A DNA stretch of 64,000 bases from Typha latifolia (lineage: Eukaryota; Streptophyta; Magnoliopsida; Poales; Typhaceae), in the NCBI GenBank assembly GCA_019914945.1, contig CM034108.1, positions 3,172,001 to 3,236,000 of the forward strand, in the 5' to 3' direction. The translations under genes and the position numbers were made by a program. The notes beneath the pieces were generated by a model that did not search any database, was not told where the DNA came from, and worked only from the letters and a program-made list of their open reading frames with translations. Shown here one piece after another: positions 1 to 12,164 of the stretch; position 1 is the stretch's first letter, and every line of letters starts with the position of its first letter.

Positions 1-1244
1 AAGAAGGGAAAAATTAAAATAAAAAATAAAAAATCCAACCCAAATCCTTTTTGTGTCGTGTGGCGGCGTCTACGTGTCCCATTAGCTGCCCTATTCATGC
101 TTGTCGATCTACGTGTCACGCCGAATGTGGTGCACCTCAGCTCATTCCTCTCTACTAGGGTTTGTGATCCGAAAAAAATATCCAAAGCTAGGGTTCCCCA
201 GCTCTCTCTTCTTACGTCAATTGATTGCACTTGTATATTTGATCTATTATCTAAAGCGATTGTCTCGAAATAGTTAATGCTATCAATGGATGTGGCGGCG
301 GTCATGTTAACCGATCAATAGCTGATAGTATACAAGACTGGAAGAATTTGATAGCAGTTTACGCTGCCGTTAGGGTTTTGTTTACTAGTAGAGCGAATAG
401 TAGTACCGCACATCCTCTCGCTGGGCTAACAGTGAAGAATGGTCAAAGTACTGCTTCATTTAGCCACTCGATCTACTGCTTAAGTTAATGAAAGTCTACG
501 GACTTTTTTTTATGAACTAAATGAACTATCATTATATGTATATATTTAAAGTTTTGGATCAAAATACCTTGTTTAACTATCTCTAATAATTGGCCCATGA
601 ATCGAAACTTTTGACTTTTGCCACTTGTAGTGGTACCAGAGCTATTTATGTTTGAGACGCCTTGTTTACTTTCTATTTTTTTTTACTCTCTGCTTTTTTA
701 ATGAGAGAGTAGTTAGAGTTTAATAGTGTCCTAATTAAATTGATGCAGTTAGAGTTTAAACTTAAGAATCTTTTTATACAATATGAGGCTTCTTTAATTA
801 TTTGAGAACTATCCAATAATAGATTAATAAATTAAGTGGACCCAAAGAATCCATTAATAAATTAAGTGCTCTGAGAGCTACTTAATATAACTATAATAAA
901 AGTACTTTATCCTCGTACACTCAATCATTCACTATACAATCTGTATTATATTGCGAGAATATTCTTTTAATTACTAAAATACAAAGCTATAAATATTTTA
1001 CATTCTCTTCCTCATACATTCTACGTGGTAATACAAATAGAATACATGAGAAAATAATATTCATATAAATTGTATTTCATGGAATAAGATGTAATTTTCA
1101 TAAATAATATATATATTTTAAAGTAGAGTTGATTATAATTTTTAGTTGTTATTTAAAATAAAAATTAAGTTTTTTATTTTTTGAAGTGAACGAACTAAGC
1201 ACTCCTCTTAACTCGCGAAGCTTCTCATAAACCACAGGGGACAC

Positions 1245-1247
<3 letters not shown>
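1..1247. other. AT-rich intergenic region, no gene recognised
   Basis: No ORF here resembles a known protein. A frame without an ATG stays open from about 271 to 486 on the plus strand, but I recognise nothing in it. The part from about 520 to 1240 is strongly AT-rich and probably holds the promoter and leader of the nucleoredoxin gene downstream. Confidence 0.5.

Positions 1248-1294
<47 letters not shown>
1248..1294 (+). repeat. (GA)n microsatellite in nucleoredoxin leader
   Basis: About 23 uninterrupted GA units, followed by a run of eight G, ending only a few bases before the nucleoredoxin ATG at 1304. It lies in the predicted 5' untranslated leader. GA tracts in plant leaders are known binding targets of BBR/BPC factors; that role here is inference. 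Confidence 0.9.
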
Positions 1295-1301
<7 letters not shown>

Positions 1302-1303
1302 AA

Positions 1304-2909
1304 ATGGAAGCTTTAACAACTGGTTCGGCTGCTGCAATGGGAAATGGCCGCCTCCTCTCTCAATTGTCCACAGAATTCCTCACCTCTCCATCAGGAGAAA
1401 AGGTGATGTTATATGTAACCCTTTTGATAACTCTTGTCTTGTACTTTTTTCTTCTCCTCATCTTAATCTTACTAATTTCTTAAATTGGTTCCCCCCACCC
1501 AAAAAAAAATAGAACTTCTGGGTCTTCCCAGATATAGAACCATGTTATGGCTTCATTTCTGTTCATATTTTAGGAATTATAATCTGAATTATGTTGTCTT
1601 TGTTATGCCATTTAACAATGAAAGATCATCCGTGAAATGATGAAATTGCTGTGTCTTTGATTAACTTGTCATCTCCTCCTTTTGGTTGAACTTTCTAATG
1701 TGTGAGAATGTGTTGAAACTGCAAAATTTTGCAGGTAGAACTTAAGGATATAGAAGGCAAGATCATAGGACTATATTTTGCTGCAAACTGGTACCCCAAA
1801 TGTGAGACCTTCACCCTGATTCTGAGCAAAGTTTATCATCAACTGAAAGAAGTAGGTTGCAAATTCGAGGTTGTGTTTGTGTCTTCTGATGAGGATCAGG
1901 CTTCGTTCGAACGGTTCCACGCCTCGATGCTGTGGCCCGCGATACCCTTTCGCGATCTGCAATCGAGGAGATATTTAACGAAGAATTTTCAGATTGAAGG
2001 TATTCCTTCTCTCATCATTCTGAGTCCTAATGGTGAATTGATACATACCAATGGCGTCGAGCTAGTCTACCGCTACGGAAGTCGAGCTTTTCCGTTTACT
2101 TCACAGAGGATTGCTGAATTGGAGGCTGAAGAGAGACAAAAACATGCATCTCAAACTTTAGAAAAGATTATTTCAATTAGTGGTAAAGACTATGTGATGA
2201 GTCATGAGGAGCAGGTAAGAATTATAACATCTTGCTTAGGATTGAGTTCTGCTTATATTTAATGAGATCCTCCCTCCCTTATGCTAGTAAAATCATGCAG
2301 GTACCTGTAGTTAATTTGGTAGGCAAAACAATAGGATTGTACTTCTCAGCTCAGTGGTGTCCTCCATGTGTGAAGTTTACATCAAAGTTAGTGTCTGTGT
2401 ACAACAACTTGAAGCAAAAGCATGAAGAGTTTGATGTTGTGTTTGTTTCAATGGACAAAGATGAAGCTGGCTACTCACACTGCTGCAATGACATGCCATG
2501 GCTTGCACTACCATACGACGATGAGTCCTCGAAAGCGCTAGCTCGCTATTTCGATGTCCAAGAAATTCCTACGCTCATCATAATTGGTCCTGACGGGAAG
2601 ACGGTTACAAAAGAAGGGAGGAATCTTATAAACTTACACTCAGAAATGGCATTTCCATTTACCGAAGCTCAGATTCAGTTGCTCCAAGAAGTGATGAATG
2701 AAGAAGCCAAGAGCTATCCAAATTCTTTCAACCATGTGGGACACCATCATGTACTTAATCTGGTATCTGAGAAATCAGGAGGTGGTCCTTATATATGTTG
2801 CGAATGCGATGAGCAAGGATTAGGCTGGGCGTATCAGTGCCTCGGATGCGGTTACGAAATACATCTGAAATGTGGTCAGGAGGTTGAAGGAGAGAAAAGA
2901 TGCGGCTGA
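1304..2909 (+). CDS. Nucleoredoxin (two thioredoxin-like domains plus C1-like zinc domain)
   Basis: Three exons (1304-1402, 1735-2214, 2301-2909), all GT-AG and phase 0, give 395 residues, the usual size of short plant nucleoredoxins. Domain 1 (about residues 34-150) has W-Y-P-K-C at residues 52-56 where WCxxC is expected, so its first redox cysteine is missing. Domain 2 (about 194-310) has an intact WCPPC at 212-216. Each domain ends with a typical nucleoredoxin AFPFT motif. A Cys/His-rich C1-like domain fills about residues 341-387 (HHH, CCEC, CLGC, HLKC). The family comprises thiol-disulfide oxidoreductases of cytosol and nucleus; substrates cannot be read from sequence. The second domain alone could do dithiol chemistry. 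The ATG is the first in the leader after the GA repeat. Identity is certain; which NRX subtype is not. Confidence 0.93.
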
Positions 2910-3752
2910 TAGTTTGTTTTGTGCCTCTGGTGAGACTTGAGAGTAGGCTGAGATAATTAATCTGAAGATATCTTACAGAGAATTTGCTGTGAAGAAGGTG
3001 TGGGGTATGTAAACCTTATGACTCATCGAGATGACTTTCATTTTTTTCTTCTTTTTTCGCTTCGAGTTAGAATGTAAGTAAGTCTCCTGTTCTTATAGTT
3101 TATCACTTCCAGAGTAAGAATTGTATCTTCCTCTTGTTTAGCTATTGCTATGAAACCAAGTGTTTCAGCAGAGCTGTAAAGTTCCAAAACAACCTCAGAA
3201 GTGCAGGTTTTGAAGTTGAAGTTGGCTACATCATTAATTCTATGTTAAGAAAGGAACCTCTTAATATTTAGGAGAAAAAAATTATAAAATACAGCTTCCG
3301 ATGCAAACAGGAATGCGATAGAGATATATTTCTATAACAATGTTGAAAACTAAGAGAAATTTTAAACCTGTTAACAACCACTGATCTTGAAACTGAAAAG
3401 CATAAATACATTTTCATTCATATAATAAATACTCTGACTTATCTATGTGATGCACTTCTTCTACTAACATTTCTATGTGATGTGCATCTTCTACTGACAG
3501 TACAATGCAATGCGCATTTTGTACACATCTACACAATGCACTTGTTTTTTTTTACAGGAAGTAAGCATACATGGCCTAAAACCCTAGGAGGAAGAGTAAC
3601 CTAGGAGATTAGGATGTAAAGAGGAGAATGAGAGAACGACAGCCACTTCCAAGAGCCACCATGATCATGCTCTGAGCTGCCCATTCTTTAGACAGTTTTC
3701 ATTAACAATCCTCGAGATATAGATGTTCAAGAAAATCATCTGTTTCTTAATG
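2910..3752. other. Spacer between convergent genes
   Basis: Holds the 3' untranslated regions of the nucleoredoxin (+) and PPR (-) genes, which converge here. A short imperfect repeat of the kind ATGCRATGCRC-TTCTAC recurs at about 3450-3545. I see no further gene. Confidence 0.5.
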
Positions 3753-6509
3753 TCATGAGAAGCTGTCCACAATGCTCACACCGTGTACTTTCTTGAGCCG
3801 CATATTGTCAACTTTACTTCTGATCAGATATGCGTGTGCCCATCTTCCAGCCTCTGCACACATATTAGATAGCAAAACATGGTATCCACAGTTCAGAGGA
3901 TCCAACTCAAAAAGATTTTTGGCTGCTGCTAATCCTATGTCCAAATTACCTTGAACTCGACAAGCTCCCAGCAGAGCACCCCAAACATCTACCCCTGGAT
4001 CTGTTGGCATCTTCTCCAGAGTTTCATGTGCCTTCTCGACTAGTCCGTTGCGCCCAAGAAGGTCGATAATAGATGAAATATGCTCTATCCTCGGCGACAC
4101 CAAGCGAGCACTGGTCATTAGATGAATATAGTGCTGGCCTTTCTTTATATCTCCAGCATGGCTACAGGCTGATATAAGAATGAGGAAAGTGGTCATTGTA
4201 GGAGTTAGGCCAGACTGCTGCATTTCACAAAAGAGATTGCTGGCCTCTTCTGTAATTCCATGCAGACCATAACCCTGAATCATGGAATTCCATGAAATTA
4301 CAGATTTGGAGTTCATCCTATCAAAAAACAGTCTAGCCATTCTTAAGTCACCACATTTAGCATACAAATCTATCAGTGAGGAGCCAATATGCACATCAGA
4401 TTCAAAACCAGCTTTACAGACGACAGTGTGAACCCTTGTCAAGCAACTCAATGTACTGACAACTGCGCAGGCCCTAAGAAGGCACAGAAAAGTGACTGAA
4501 TCCAGTGCAACATTATTAAGCTTCATCCGATGAAAAATTGACACAGCCTCGCTGATTAGGCCATGGTGACTGTACACTGCTATCATATTATTCCACATAA
4601 CTGTACTATTCTTTCTAGCTTTATCTAACACCGACCTTGCATAATCAAATTCGTGGAACCTCCCATGCATAGCTATAATACTGTTAGCAATGAACTCATC
4701 ATTGATAAGACCTGCTTCAAGTACATATTTGTGAATAAATTCTCTTTCTCTTGCACATCCTCGTAGAGCAATAGCCTCAATGACTCCCACAATAGATGTT
4801 GAATCTGGCATCAAGCCATCTTGCTGCTGCATAAGATGGAAAAGCTTCAATGATGTTCTGGGAAAACCATTCTGAAGGCAACCGTTTATCATTGTGTTCC
4901 ACGTCACTATATTCCTCTGCTGCATCATCAAAAACAGGTGGCAAGCAATATTTAGACGCTCGCACCTAACATAAAATTCTAAGAGTGATGTGCTAACAAA
5001 AACATCACAGTCAAACTTATTTCTGAACATATACCCATGAATGCCCTTGCCCAACCTCAAATCTCGTGATTGACTACAGATAGATAGACCATTCACAAGA
5101 GAAACAGCATCCAAAATGCACCCTCCGACCTGCATAGAGCGTAGGAGCTCCAAGGCTTCAGAGAAGTACCCATGATGAGCATAAACAGTAAGCATGGTGT
5201 TGCAGCATACAATTGCCGTGCTGATTTTAGATACCACATAACCTAAGATTCTGTGACCAAATCCAATTTCACCACAATCACCATAAGCAGCAATCAGGGA
5301 ACTACTCACAAATAGATCAGAATCAAATCCCATCACTATAACAAGGCAATGAAAACACATAACATGCTTCACACATCCTCCAAGAAGCCTTACAGATTGC
5401 AAAGAGCTCACAAACAGTTCAGAACTCATATCTGACTCAACAAAGCGCATGCACCTGATTAATTCTAGAGCTTTATCAGGACATTTCATCCGAACATACC
5501 CATCGATAATAATACTCCAAGAGACGATATTTCTCACCTCCATCCTATCAAATAATGACTGCACAGCATCCACCATTCCACATTTGCAGTACATGAAAAG
5601 CAGAGAATTCATGGTGTAAACATCCATTAAATATCCTAACTTGACCATAAGAACATGGATCGATCTCCCATCCTCAATAGCATCTTCTCCTATATAAGCA
5701 CATGCCTGGAGAGCTGTTTCAAGTGCCACCAAGTCCATACACAGCCCTTCTTCCTTTAAAAAGCGAAAGGCTTCTAAAGCTCTCCAACAAAGTCCATTTC
5801 GTGCATACCCAGAAATCATGCCATTCCATGATACAGCATCTTTTTCTACCATCCTCTCAAAAATTCTCTCCGAGACATGAACATCACCAATCCTATTGTA
5901 ATAAACAAGAAGTGAATTAACCAAGAAATTGTCTTCGATTTCGCGATGGCGAACAGAATAACCATGGATAGACCTCCCGAGCCTCCTGTCGTCAGAACTG
6001 GCGCAGACCTGAAGCAAAACCGAGAGCGTCTGGGAATTGGGGTTCTCGCCACAGATGCCCATCTGCAGAAAAAGAGACAGCGCCTCGTGGACACACCCCT
6101 TACGCATGTAACCCGACAGCATTGCGTTCCAAGCACCAACATCTCGCCCGGGCATTTGATCAAACACCTCACGAGCGCCGCTGACGTCACTGTCCCAGCA
6201 CTTGGATAGCGTATCGACCAAGGTGGTAGACACCAAGATGTCATTTTGTAACCCGGATTTGACGATTTGGGCAAAAAAAGAGAGACCCAAATGACGGGAA
6301 TGGAGGAAAGCGGATGCCTTTAGGAGAAAGAGGTAGGTGGGTCTGTCTGGCCTCACGGCTTGCGTCCTTGATACGTGGGCGTAGAGGGAGAGGAGGCCAA
6401 GGTGGTCTCCGGCGTGAGAGAGCTCTCTTAGCCGCGAGTGCAATGTGAATGGCTTCTGAGAGAAAGAAGCTACGGACGTACAGAGAGATCGATAGAAGGT
6501 TAATCTCAT
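3753..6509 (-). CDS. Pentatricopeptide repeat protein, PLS class, E subgroup
   Basis: A single exon of 918 codons, as is usual for plant PPR genes. I chose the ATG at 6509 because the next residues (MRLTFYRSLCTSVASFSQ) look like an organelle transit peptide. The frame stays open upstream to a Met at 6638, but that extension is hydrophobic and unlike a transit peptide. The body is a series of about 20 or more PPR motifs, recognisable by recurring VSWN-MI-GY, N-LLxMYxKCG and FxxM phrases that alternate in P, L and S lengths. The last 100 or so residues form an E-type tail (GLVEKAHETLEKMP, WGALLGACR, YHVLLSNMCAEAGRW) with no DYW deaminase domain. Such proteins bind organelle RNA one base per repeat and commonly specify C-to-U editing sites, with the deaminase supplied in trans. 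The RNA target is unknown. Confidence 0.93.
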   Translation of the reverse strand: MRLTFYRSLCTSVASFSQKPFTLHSRLRELSHAGDHLGLLSLYAHVSRTQAVRPDRPTYLFLLKASAFLHSRHLGLSFFAQIVKSGLQNDILVSTTLVDTLSKCWDSDVSGAREVFDQMPGRDVGAWNAMLSGYMRKGCVHEALSLFLQMGICGENPNSQTLSVLLQVCASSDDRRLGRSIHGYSVRHREIEDNFLVNSLLVYYNRIGDVHVSERIFERMVEKDAVSWNGMISGYARNGLCWRALEAFRFLKEEGLCMDLVALETALQACAYIGEDAIEDGRSIHVLMVKLGYLMDVYTMNSLLFMYCKCGMVDAVQSLFDRMEVRNIVSWSIIIDGYVRMKCPDKALELIRCMRFVESDMSSELFVSSLQSVRLLGGCVKHVMCFHCLVIVMGFDSDLFVSSSLIAAYGDCGEIGFGHRILGYVVSKISTAIVCCNTMLTVYAHHGYFSEALELLRSMQVGGCILDAVSLVNGLSICSQSRDLRLGKGIHGYMFRNKFDCDVFVSTSLLEFYVRCERLNIACHLFLMMQQRNIVTWNTMINGCLQNGFPRTSLKLFHLMQQQDGLMPDSTSIVGVIEAIALRGCAREREFIHKYVLEAGLINDEFIANSIIAMHGRFHEFDYARSVLDKARKNSTVMWNNMIAVYSHHGLISEAVSIFHRMKLNNVALDSVTFLCLLRACAVVSTLSCLTRVHTVVCKAGFESDVHIGSSLIDLYAKCGDLRMARLFFDRMNSKSVISWNSMIQGYGLHGITEEASNLFCEMQQSGLTPTMTTFLILISACSHAGDIKKGQHYIHLMTSARLVSPRIEHISSIIDLLGRNGLVEKAHETLEKMPTDPGVDVWGALLGACRVQGNLDIGLAAAKNLFELDPLNCGYHVLLSNMCAEAGRWAHAYLIRSKVDNMRLKKVHGVSIVDSFS

Positions 6510-7437
6510 GCCCGGGAGTCGGTCATATATACATGGCCGGACAATTTGCAATGCGAAAAAATTAACGTCTAATAAAGATCGTAATATAAATATAAATATA
6601 AATAAGGGAAAACAAGTAGCGGTCCGATCAAAGTCCACTCATTGAGCCAACATTGGGCCTGGATCGCATGGGCCAGTGATCCTTCCACTGTTATGAGCGG
6701 GAGCCGGGAGGTGATCACTGCTCTGATAAAAAGCCAGCCTCACCGCTTTGCCCTCCGAGTGAGACAGATCGTTTGCACCACCTTTGAAGCCCTTAGGTCG
6801 AGATATCATATAAAGACACTAAACATATTCCAACCGAAGCAGTGCAACGGCGTATAAAGTAGTGTAACTATAATGTCACGGGTTATATTTTCTTTTTTCT
6901 TTTACTTTCTTTCTTAATTTGAAATAAATGAGGAATAAGCTTGAGGGGAAAAAAAATTCTGGATCACCAGCTTCTAAATTATAATATAGCTTACTGATTA
7001 ATGCTTCTGCAAAGAGATGTATGCTTGAATGGAGAGAATAAGAAGGGAAAAAAAGCGAAAGAAATTTAGTAATTTTATCTTTTGTTTTAGATATATGAGA
7101 AAGGAGAGAGATTTTCGGTCGCAAAGCGGGAAAATTCCTTTTCTCTTAATATCAGAACTATCGATGAATATTTGAGATAACAAGCATGAGATAACCAAAA
7201 ATTGGCAGAGAAGTACAATGTGAGACAGACATTGTTTAACTTATAACTAAAATGATGGAAAATGCAAGCAATAAATATTATTATTCCCATAAATACAAGA
7301 TGTTGCAAAAAATATTCTACATTAATAGATCCACATAACAGGTTTGTTGTTAAAAAGAAAAGAAGTTAAGCTATATTTGCCAGCAAAATACAAACCACCC
7401 TCGAACATTGGACTTCAAATACAACTTTGGATGCAGC
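6510..7437. other. Spacer between PPR and PP2C genes
   Basis: Contains the upstream region of the PPR gene and the 3' untranslated region of the PP2C gene, both on the minus strand. Short ORFs here have low-complexity hydrophobic translations and are not credible genes. Confidence 0.5.
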
Positions 7438-10400
7438 TCACTGAAATTTTACAACAATACAAGAGATATCATCTTTGCTTTTCTTGGTCAGAGCCTCCTC
7501 TGTGAGATGCTTGGCAGCTGCCTGGGGATCCTTAATATCTTTGATTGCGCTAACTGCCTCTTGGTTGGATATCACCTAGTGAAACATTATATTTTCATGA
7601 AGTAAAGTTGCGAAGAGGAACAGGAATATTTCTAACTTCTTATCTTTTTAATGCTCGAGATACATACTGATGATTACTAATGCAAGATTCTGGCTACAAT
7701 GCATAGAATGTACTTCCAACCTCCTTTCTGGCATTCCACCTCAAAATTTTCACCTCCTTCAGAATTATACTCACCTTCACCAAAAGCTAATAAACGTAGC
7801 ACAATTTTTCTTTCTATAAGACAATATTATGATGAGTAATGCATACGAGTCAAAGAGTGGAGCTGATGGTAGCTTGTAGGGAGGGAGCAGTAAAGCTTTC
7901 ATTTCTATATGCACACATTATCATCAAAGAGAGATGAGCAATTTAGTCTATATGATATTTAAACTATACTACTACTAAGAAAAGCCATCATATTGTTAGT
8001 AGATTACCTTCCACAAGCCATCGCTAGCTAGAATTAATGACTCCGTCTCGTCATCAATCAACTTTCTCACTACAGCTGGTTCAGAACTAAGGTGTGCTTT
8101 CAAGCTCCGATCTCCAAATGCTCTTGCCACAGCCAGCTGCCCATCAACGCGTGGTACATCTCCTGAATAAAGCACACAAAGGAGACTCATTTATATTTCG
8201 AGGTCAGAACAACCCAAAACTGTAAGGACTAGGAAAGTCCAGTTCTGCTCTCTTCTTTTACTGTCAACAAATATATGGCGGCTAACTATTTGTAATATGT
8301 AAAAGAAGATAATTGTTAAAAAATCTAGAGTTATTCTAACTGCTATAAAGGGTCATAATAAAATGAAATTACTTAACTAGGCAAAGCTCGAAAGCATAAC
8401 TCACTAAAGGTCACTAACTACTGGTTACTTCTAAATTTTTTAATAGTTTGCAATAAAAAGGAATTGTTGATGGTGCAGCAACCAATTCAGATCCCACAAG
8501 ATAGAGATCATTTCTGTTCCTACTAGATATGGTGGGTTACCAGGAAGGTTCGACACAAAGCCGCCTTTATCCTCAATTGATTTCCGCTCCTTGTCTGGTT
8601 CATGATCAGTGGAAAGCTGTTCAGCCACACCATTCTTGCTAATTACAGCTCGAGAGTCTCCAATATTTGCTACCACAAGTTCTTCACCATCTATTAATAT
8701 AGCAGTAACTGCAGTAGAACCTCCTCTCCCCAACTCAACTGCTTTCTCCAATATCTTACTGTCAGTTAACTTATATGCTTTTGTTATTGCACTTTCTGGG
8801 TCACTCCAAAAATCAGGCTGCATCAGCAGAACACTTAAAAGGTTTGAAACAAAAAGTTTGCTAAAATACAGATAACACGAGTTAAAAAGTTCTACATGAT
8901 TTCTTCAGAAAAAAATGGAAGCACTACATGAATGCAGCACAATCTATATGGTTAGTGGAAAATACTGAAACCACACAGAAAACACAATACCTCTTTCAAG
9001 ATATTCTCAAATAGATGTGAACGCAAGTAATCTGGAACATCATGGCCCAAATGACCATCAAATATTGCAAACAAACCCAACTCGTGGCCATCCACTTGCC
9101 GGAAGTCTGCCACCAGATAATCTTCCATTGGGTGAGTTGATTTTCCCTTTACCAAGTGATATCCATGTCTGACATGCCTTCCTGATTTCTTGCTCTTGCC
9201 TTTTCCGGTAGTATCCGACGTGGATGAACCGACAACTTTAGCCTGTCCGAATCATGCAGACTATGTCAATCACATTTCTGAATCAAATAACAACTGAAAT
9301 CATGAAATCTTATGAGTCAACTGCCAACTGGCCATGAAAACATGATGATATATAAATCCATAAAGTAGTGCATAGTACTTACTGCGTACTTGTGCAAGTC
9401 GACCAGAACTAGAAAATAAACCAAAAATCAGTTTAAAGAAGTTGGTGAAATTTATCAAAACACCCTTACTTTTATTATCATCCACATCTTACCAAAATAT
9501 AAAATTTATCTTTTAATGCTTCAAGAATACCTTGAATTAATTTTACCCTAACAACAAACTAATGGAATAGATAATATTCCGTTACTTTTGACAATTAAAA
9601 ATAAAATAAAACACCTAAAATATCCCTCATTTGACTTTAAAATATAGTTTTCCATTTATTTTGCCTTAATCTAAAAAGAACTTATTCAACGTTACTCAAG
9701 AGTATTACAGTTATTTTGCATCTATAGTTATTTTAACTAATCTATATGGTAACTGATAATTAAAAAACTAACGGCAATGTATTTTTATCTTTTGAAAGCA
9801 TTTTAAGCAAAATGTAATGGCTGAATGATAAATATCTATAATGGCAGGATGTGAATGATTATAACTGCTGAGAGCATCTAAATAGTAAGCCCACCCCAAT
9901 ATGAGTTCCATCCTATTGCGACTTCCCCAGACTTCTAGTCGCACAGCCGAGAGGCAAATGTAAAGTTTTTTTCTTTGGTAAATTTACTAAAAGTATCATA
10001 TTTGCAAGAGTTTAAGTAAATAACACAAATAGAAGAAGAGATGGATTCAATTCAAAAGAATTGATTAATTTATATTCCTCTATGGTACAAGACAGATGCA
10101 AAGTTCAAACTCTCCCCATTCCTTTTGCCTTCATGAGATTCTGCAAGTAGTTCTAAATGATCATCATCCAGACCGGGAGATCTCTCAGTATCCATTTAGA
10201 AAACTCCATCTTTTCTAATTGTACAGACCATTGATTCTGGATCATAGTTCATCCAGTCCATAAGTCCCAACAATTCGTCCATCCTGGAACCCTCTTTACC
10301 ATAAATTCAAAGACATGGTTCCACTTTCTTCCATACCTCCTTTAACCTAGTCATTCTTGATCTCCCCTTCCACCATATTTCCTTCTCTAAGCATACAAGT

Positions 10401-10761
10401 GAGTAAGATAATGGCAGGACGATCACAGATTCAAGGTATGGAATTCACACTTCCCCTTTACTTTTGCACACTCATGTCATCAATCCCACTTCACTAGAAT
10501 CAACTTGAAATGAAACAATTCTAAAACTAGTCCGGAATTACTCCACATTCCTCCCCAAAGATCAAGCCCCTGGTAATGAAATCAATAAACTCAAACGTAG
10601 CAATTATCAACCCTAGTAATACATCAGAATCAAGTAATACTACCTACAATCTTTTTTTGAGAACAATAATACTACCTACGATCATAAGCAAAAATTGGAA
10701 ACAAAAGAAACAAGAATCATAACCACACCTTCATCTTATGCAAGATCTCCTTTCCCATCAT
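7438..10761 (-). CDS. Protein phosphatase 2C (PIA1-like clade)
   Basis: Five exons on the minus strand (10761-10729, 9242-8991, 8817-8541, 8162-8008, 7575-7438) join in phase to 284 residues. The start MMGKEILHKMK matches the N-terminus of the PIA1/At4g28400 group as I remember it. Metal-binding residues of the PPM family are all present: MED (Asp52), FDGH (Asp73-Gly74), ASDG, and DD at 274-275 in the terminal DDISCIVVKF block. GGSTAVTAIL and IGDSRAV are also canonical. It is a Mn/Mg-dependent Ser/Thr phosphatase without a receptor or kinase-interaction domain and without visible membrane or signal sequence, so probably cytosolic or nuclear. The 1.5-kb first intron follows only 11 codons. Relatives act in defence and ABA signalling, but the role of this copy cannot be inferred. 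Confidence 0.94.
9243..10728 (-). other. Long first intron of the PP2C gene
   Basis: AT-rich intron of 1486 bases between the 11-codon first exon and the second. The part from about 10080 to 10460 is less AT-rich and looks like old exonic or element sequence, but the minus-strand reading contains stops and I could not identify it. Confidence 0.6.
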
Positions 10762-10820
10762 CCTGGCTGCTGCTGCTAATTTAGGCAATTCAGAGTAGGA
10801 GATAGAGATGATAAAGATTA

Positions 10821-10845
10821 GAGAGAGAGAGAGAGAGAGAGAGAG
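10821..10845 (+). repeat. (GA)n tract in PP2C leader
   Basis: About 12 GA units some 60 bases upstream of the PP2C start codon, thus (CT)n on the coding strand of that gene. Likely part of its leader or core promoter. Confidence 0.85.
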
Positions 10846-11517
10846 GTACTAATTTAAGAAGAGAATCGGAATAGCTATCCGTGATCCGTTGACGCGGGAG
10901 TCGGTGGAGACAAAATTATTGAAGGGGGAGCCTTCCGCACGCCGTATTATCATTATTATTAATTTTTCTCTTTGCCAGCGGTGGCCGCAATTTCTGAAGA
11001 AGGTTGGACTTTTTTGCAAAATGTCCGCTTTATCTTCTGGGGTCCTTAAAATCCTTATTTACATTATTTTTACTCTGTTTTGTATATATATATTAGTTGG
11101 GTATTTTTATGTTTTGATCTATTAAAACGGTTTAGATTTTAAGGAATGTATTATAAATATAAAAACAATGCATAAGCAAATAAGAAGGTTTTGATGGGTA
11201 TAGATGCAAAAGTACCGCTTTATCTAATCTTCTTTTCCTTTCGATAAAAGGGTTTGATCGAGTCAGTCAGTGACAAGGGGGATAGGAACCTTTGAACTCT
11301 AAAAGGAGCACAGGTTTGATTTTCTATTCTTCTTTTTTTCTCTTTTCTTTTTCCCGAGGCTCTGACCGTTTCTTGATTCATAGGATGGTGGGTGACGAAA
11401 GAGATGAGGACGGAGATGGTGACGGTATCTGCAAAGTGGGATGATAGATTTAAATCTCCTTTTTATATCAGTGAGGTCTTTTTTATTTTTAGAAAAAGAA
11501 AAGAATTTTTTTTTTGT

Positions 11518-11903
11518 GTATATAACACTATGTATTTTAATGAAATTAAGATTTACACTCGTTATTTTTACTATTTATAGATTGAGCTCTATAATTTAGT
11601 AAATATGTGCAAAAAATACGCCACTGTTACATTTATTAGTTAAATTTACTTAAACCCCTGGGTTAAATGAACTATACTAAAAAAATTATAAAAAAATACT
11701 CTTAACTAAGTTATACTAAGAGTATTTTAGTTATTTTAAAAATAAAATATCTCTATTTAATAGAATATTCTCACAATGTTAATTTAAATCTAACTTATGA
11801 TGTTTTATGCACGTATTGGCTAAATTATAAGACTCGATTTAAAAATAGTTAAAATATAGGGTGTAAAATCTAATTTTGTTAAAAATTATAGTGTTATATA
11901 TAA
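11518..11903. mobile_element. AT-rich MITE, copy 1
   Basis: About 386 bases bounded by inverted ends: TATATAACACTAT at the left and its complement ATAGTGTTATATATA at the right. The interior matches the copy at 12165-12572 over most of its length (shared phrases include ACTATAC, AAATATGTGCA/CCAGAAAATAC, TATACTAAG and ATTTTAGTTATT). It has no coding capacity. Superfamily is unclear because the target duplication is short and lost in AT-rich flanks. Confidence 0.65.
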
Positions 11904-12164
11904 ATTTCTAAAAAAAAATGAAGAAAATATCAAGTGAGTAAACATGGCTGTTACTTTAGTCATAAGTATAAAGATTGATTTAATTTTTTTTAAAATATAT
12001 AAAAATAAAATAATTTTAAATATGAGTACACGAGGTAGAATACATTTAATTAAAAAAAATCTCAACTTCTCACATCTCCTTCTCTTGGCTTCTACTTTTC
12101 AACTTTGTGTATCTCTCCGTCAAAACAGAGTCAAGAAAAAAGAAATAAAATAAAAAGAAATTTG

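Noticed and set aside
271..486. Open frame without ATG on the plus strand
   Set aside because: About 70 codons, no start codon, no similarity that I recognise, and no splice context that would make it an exon.
5846..6274. 142-codon and 87-codon ORFs within the PPR gene
   Set aside because: Shadows of the GC-rich 5' part of the PPR coding sequence in other frames.
6523..6537. TATATATG-like TATA box for the PPR gene
   Set aside because: It lies only about 20 bases before the chosen ATG, too close to leave room for a normal transcription start and leader.
10080..10460. Possible old coding or retroelement sequence in PP2C intron 1
   Set aside because: Minus-strand reading has stops every few dozen codons and I could not match any reverse transcriptase motif.
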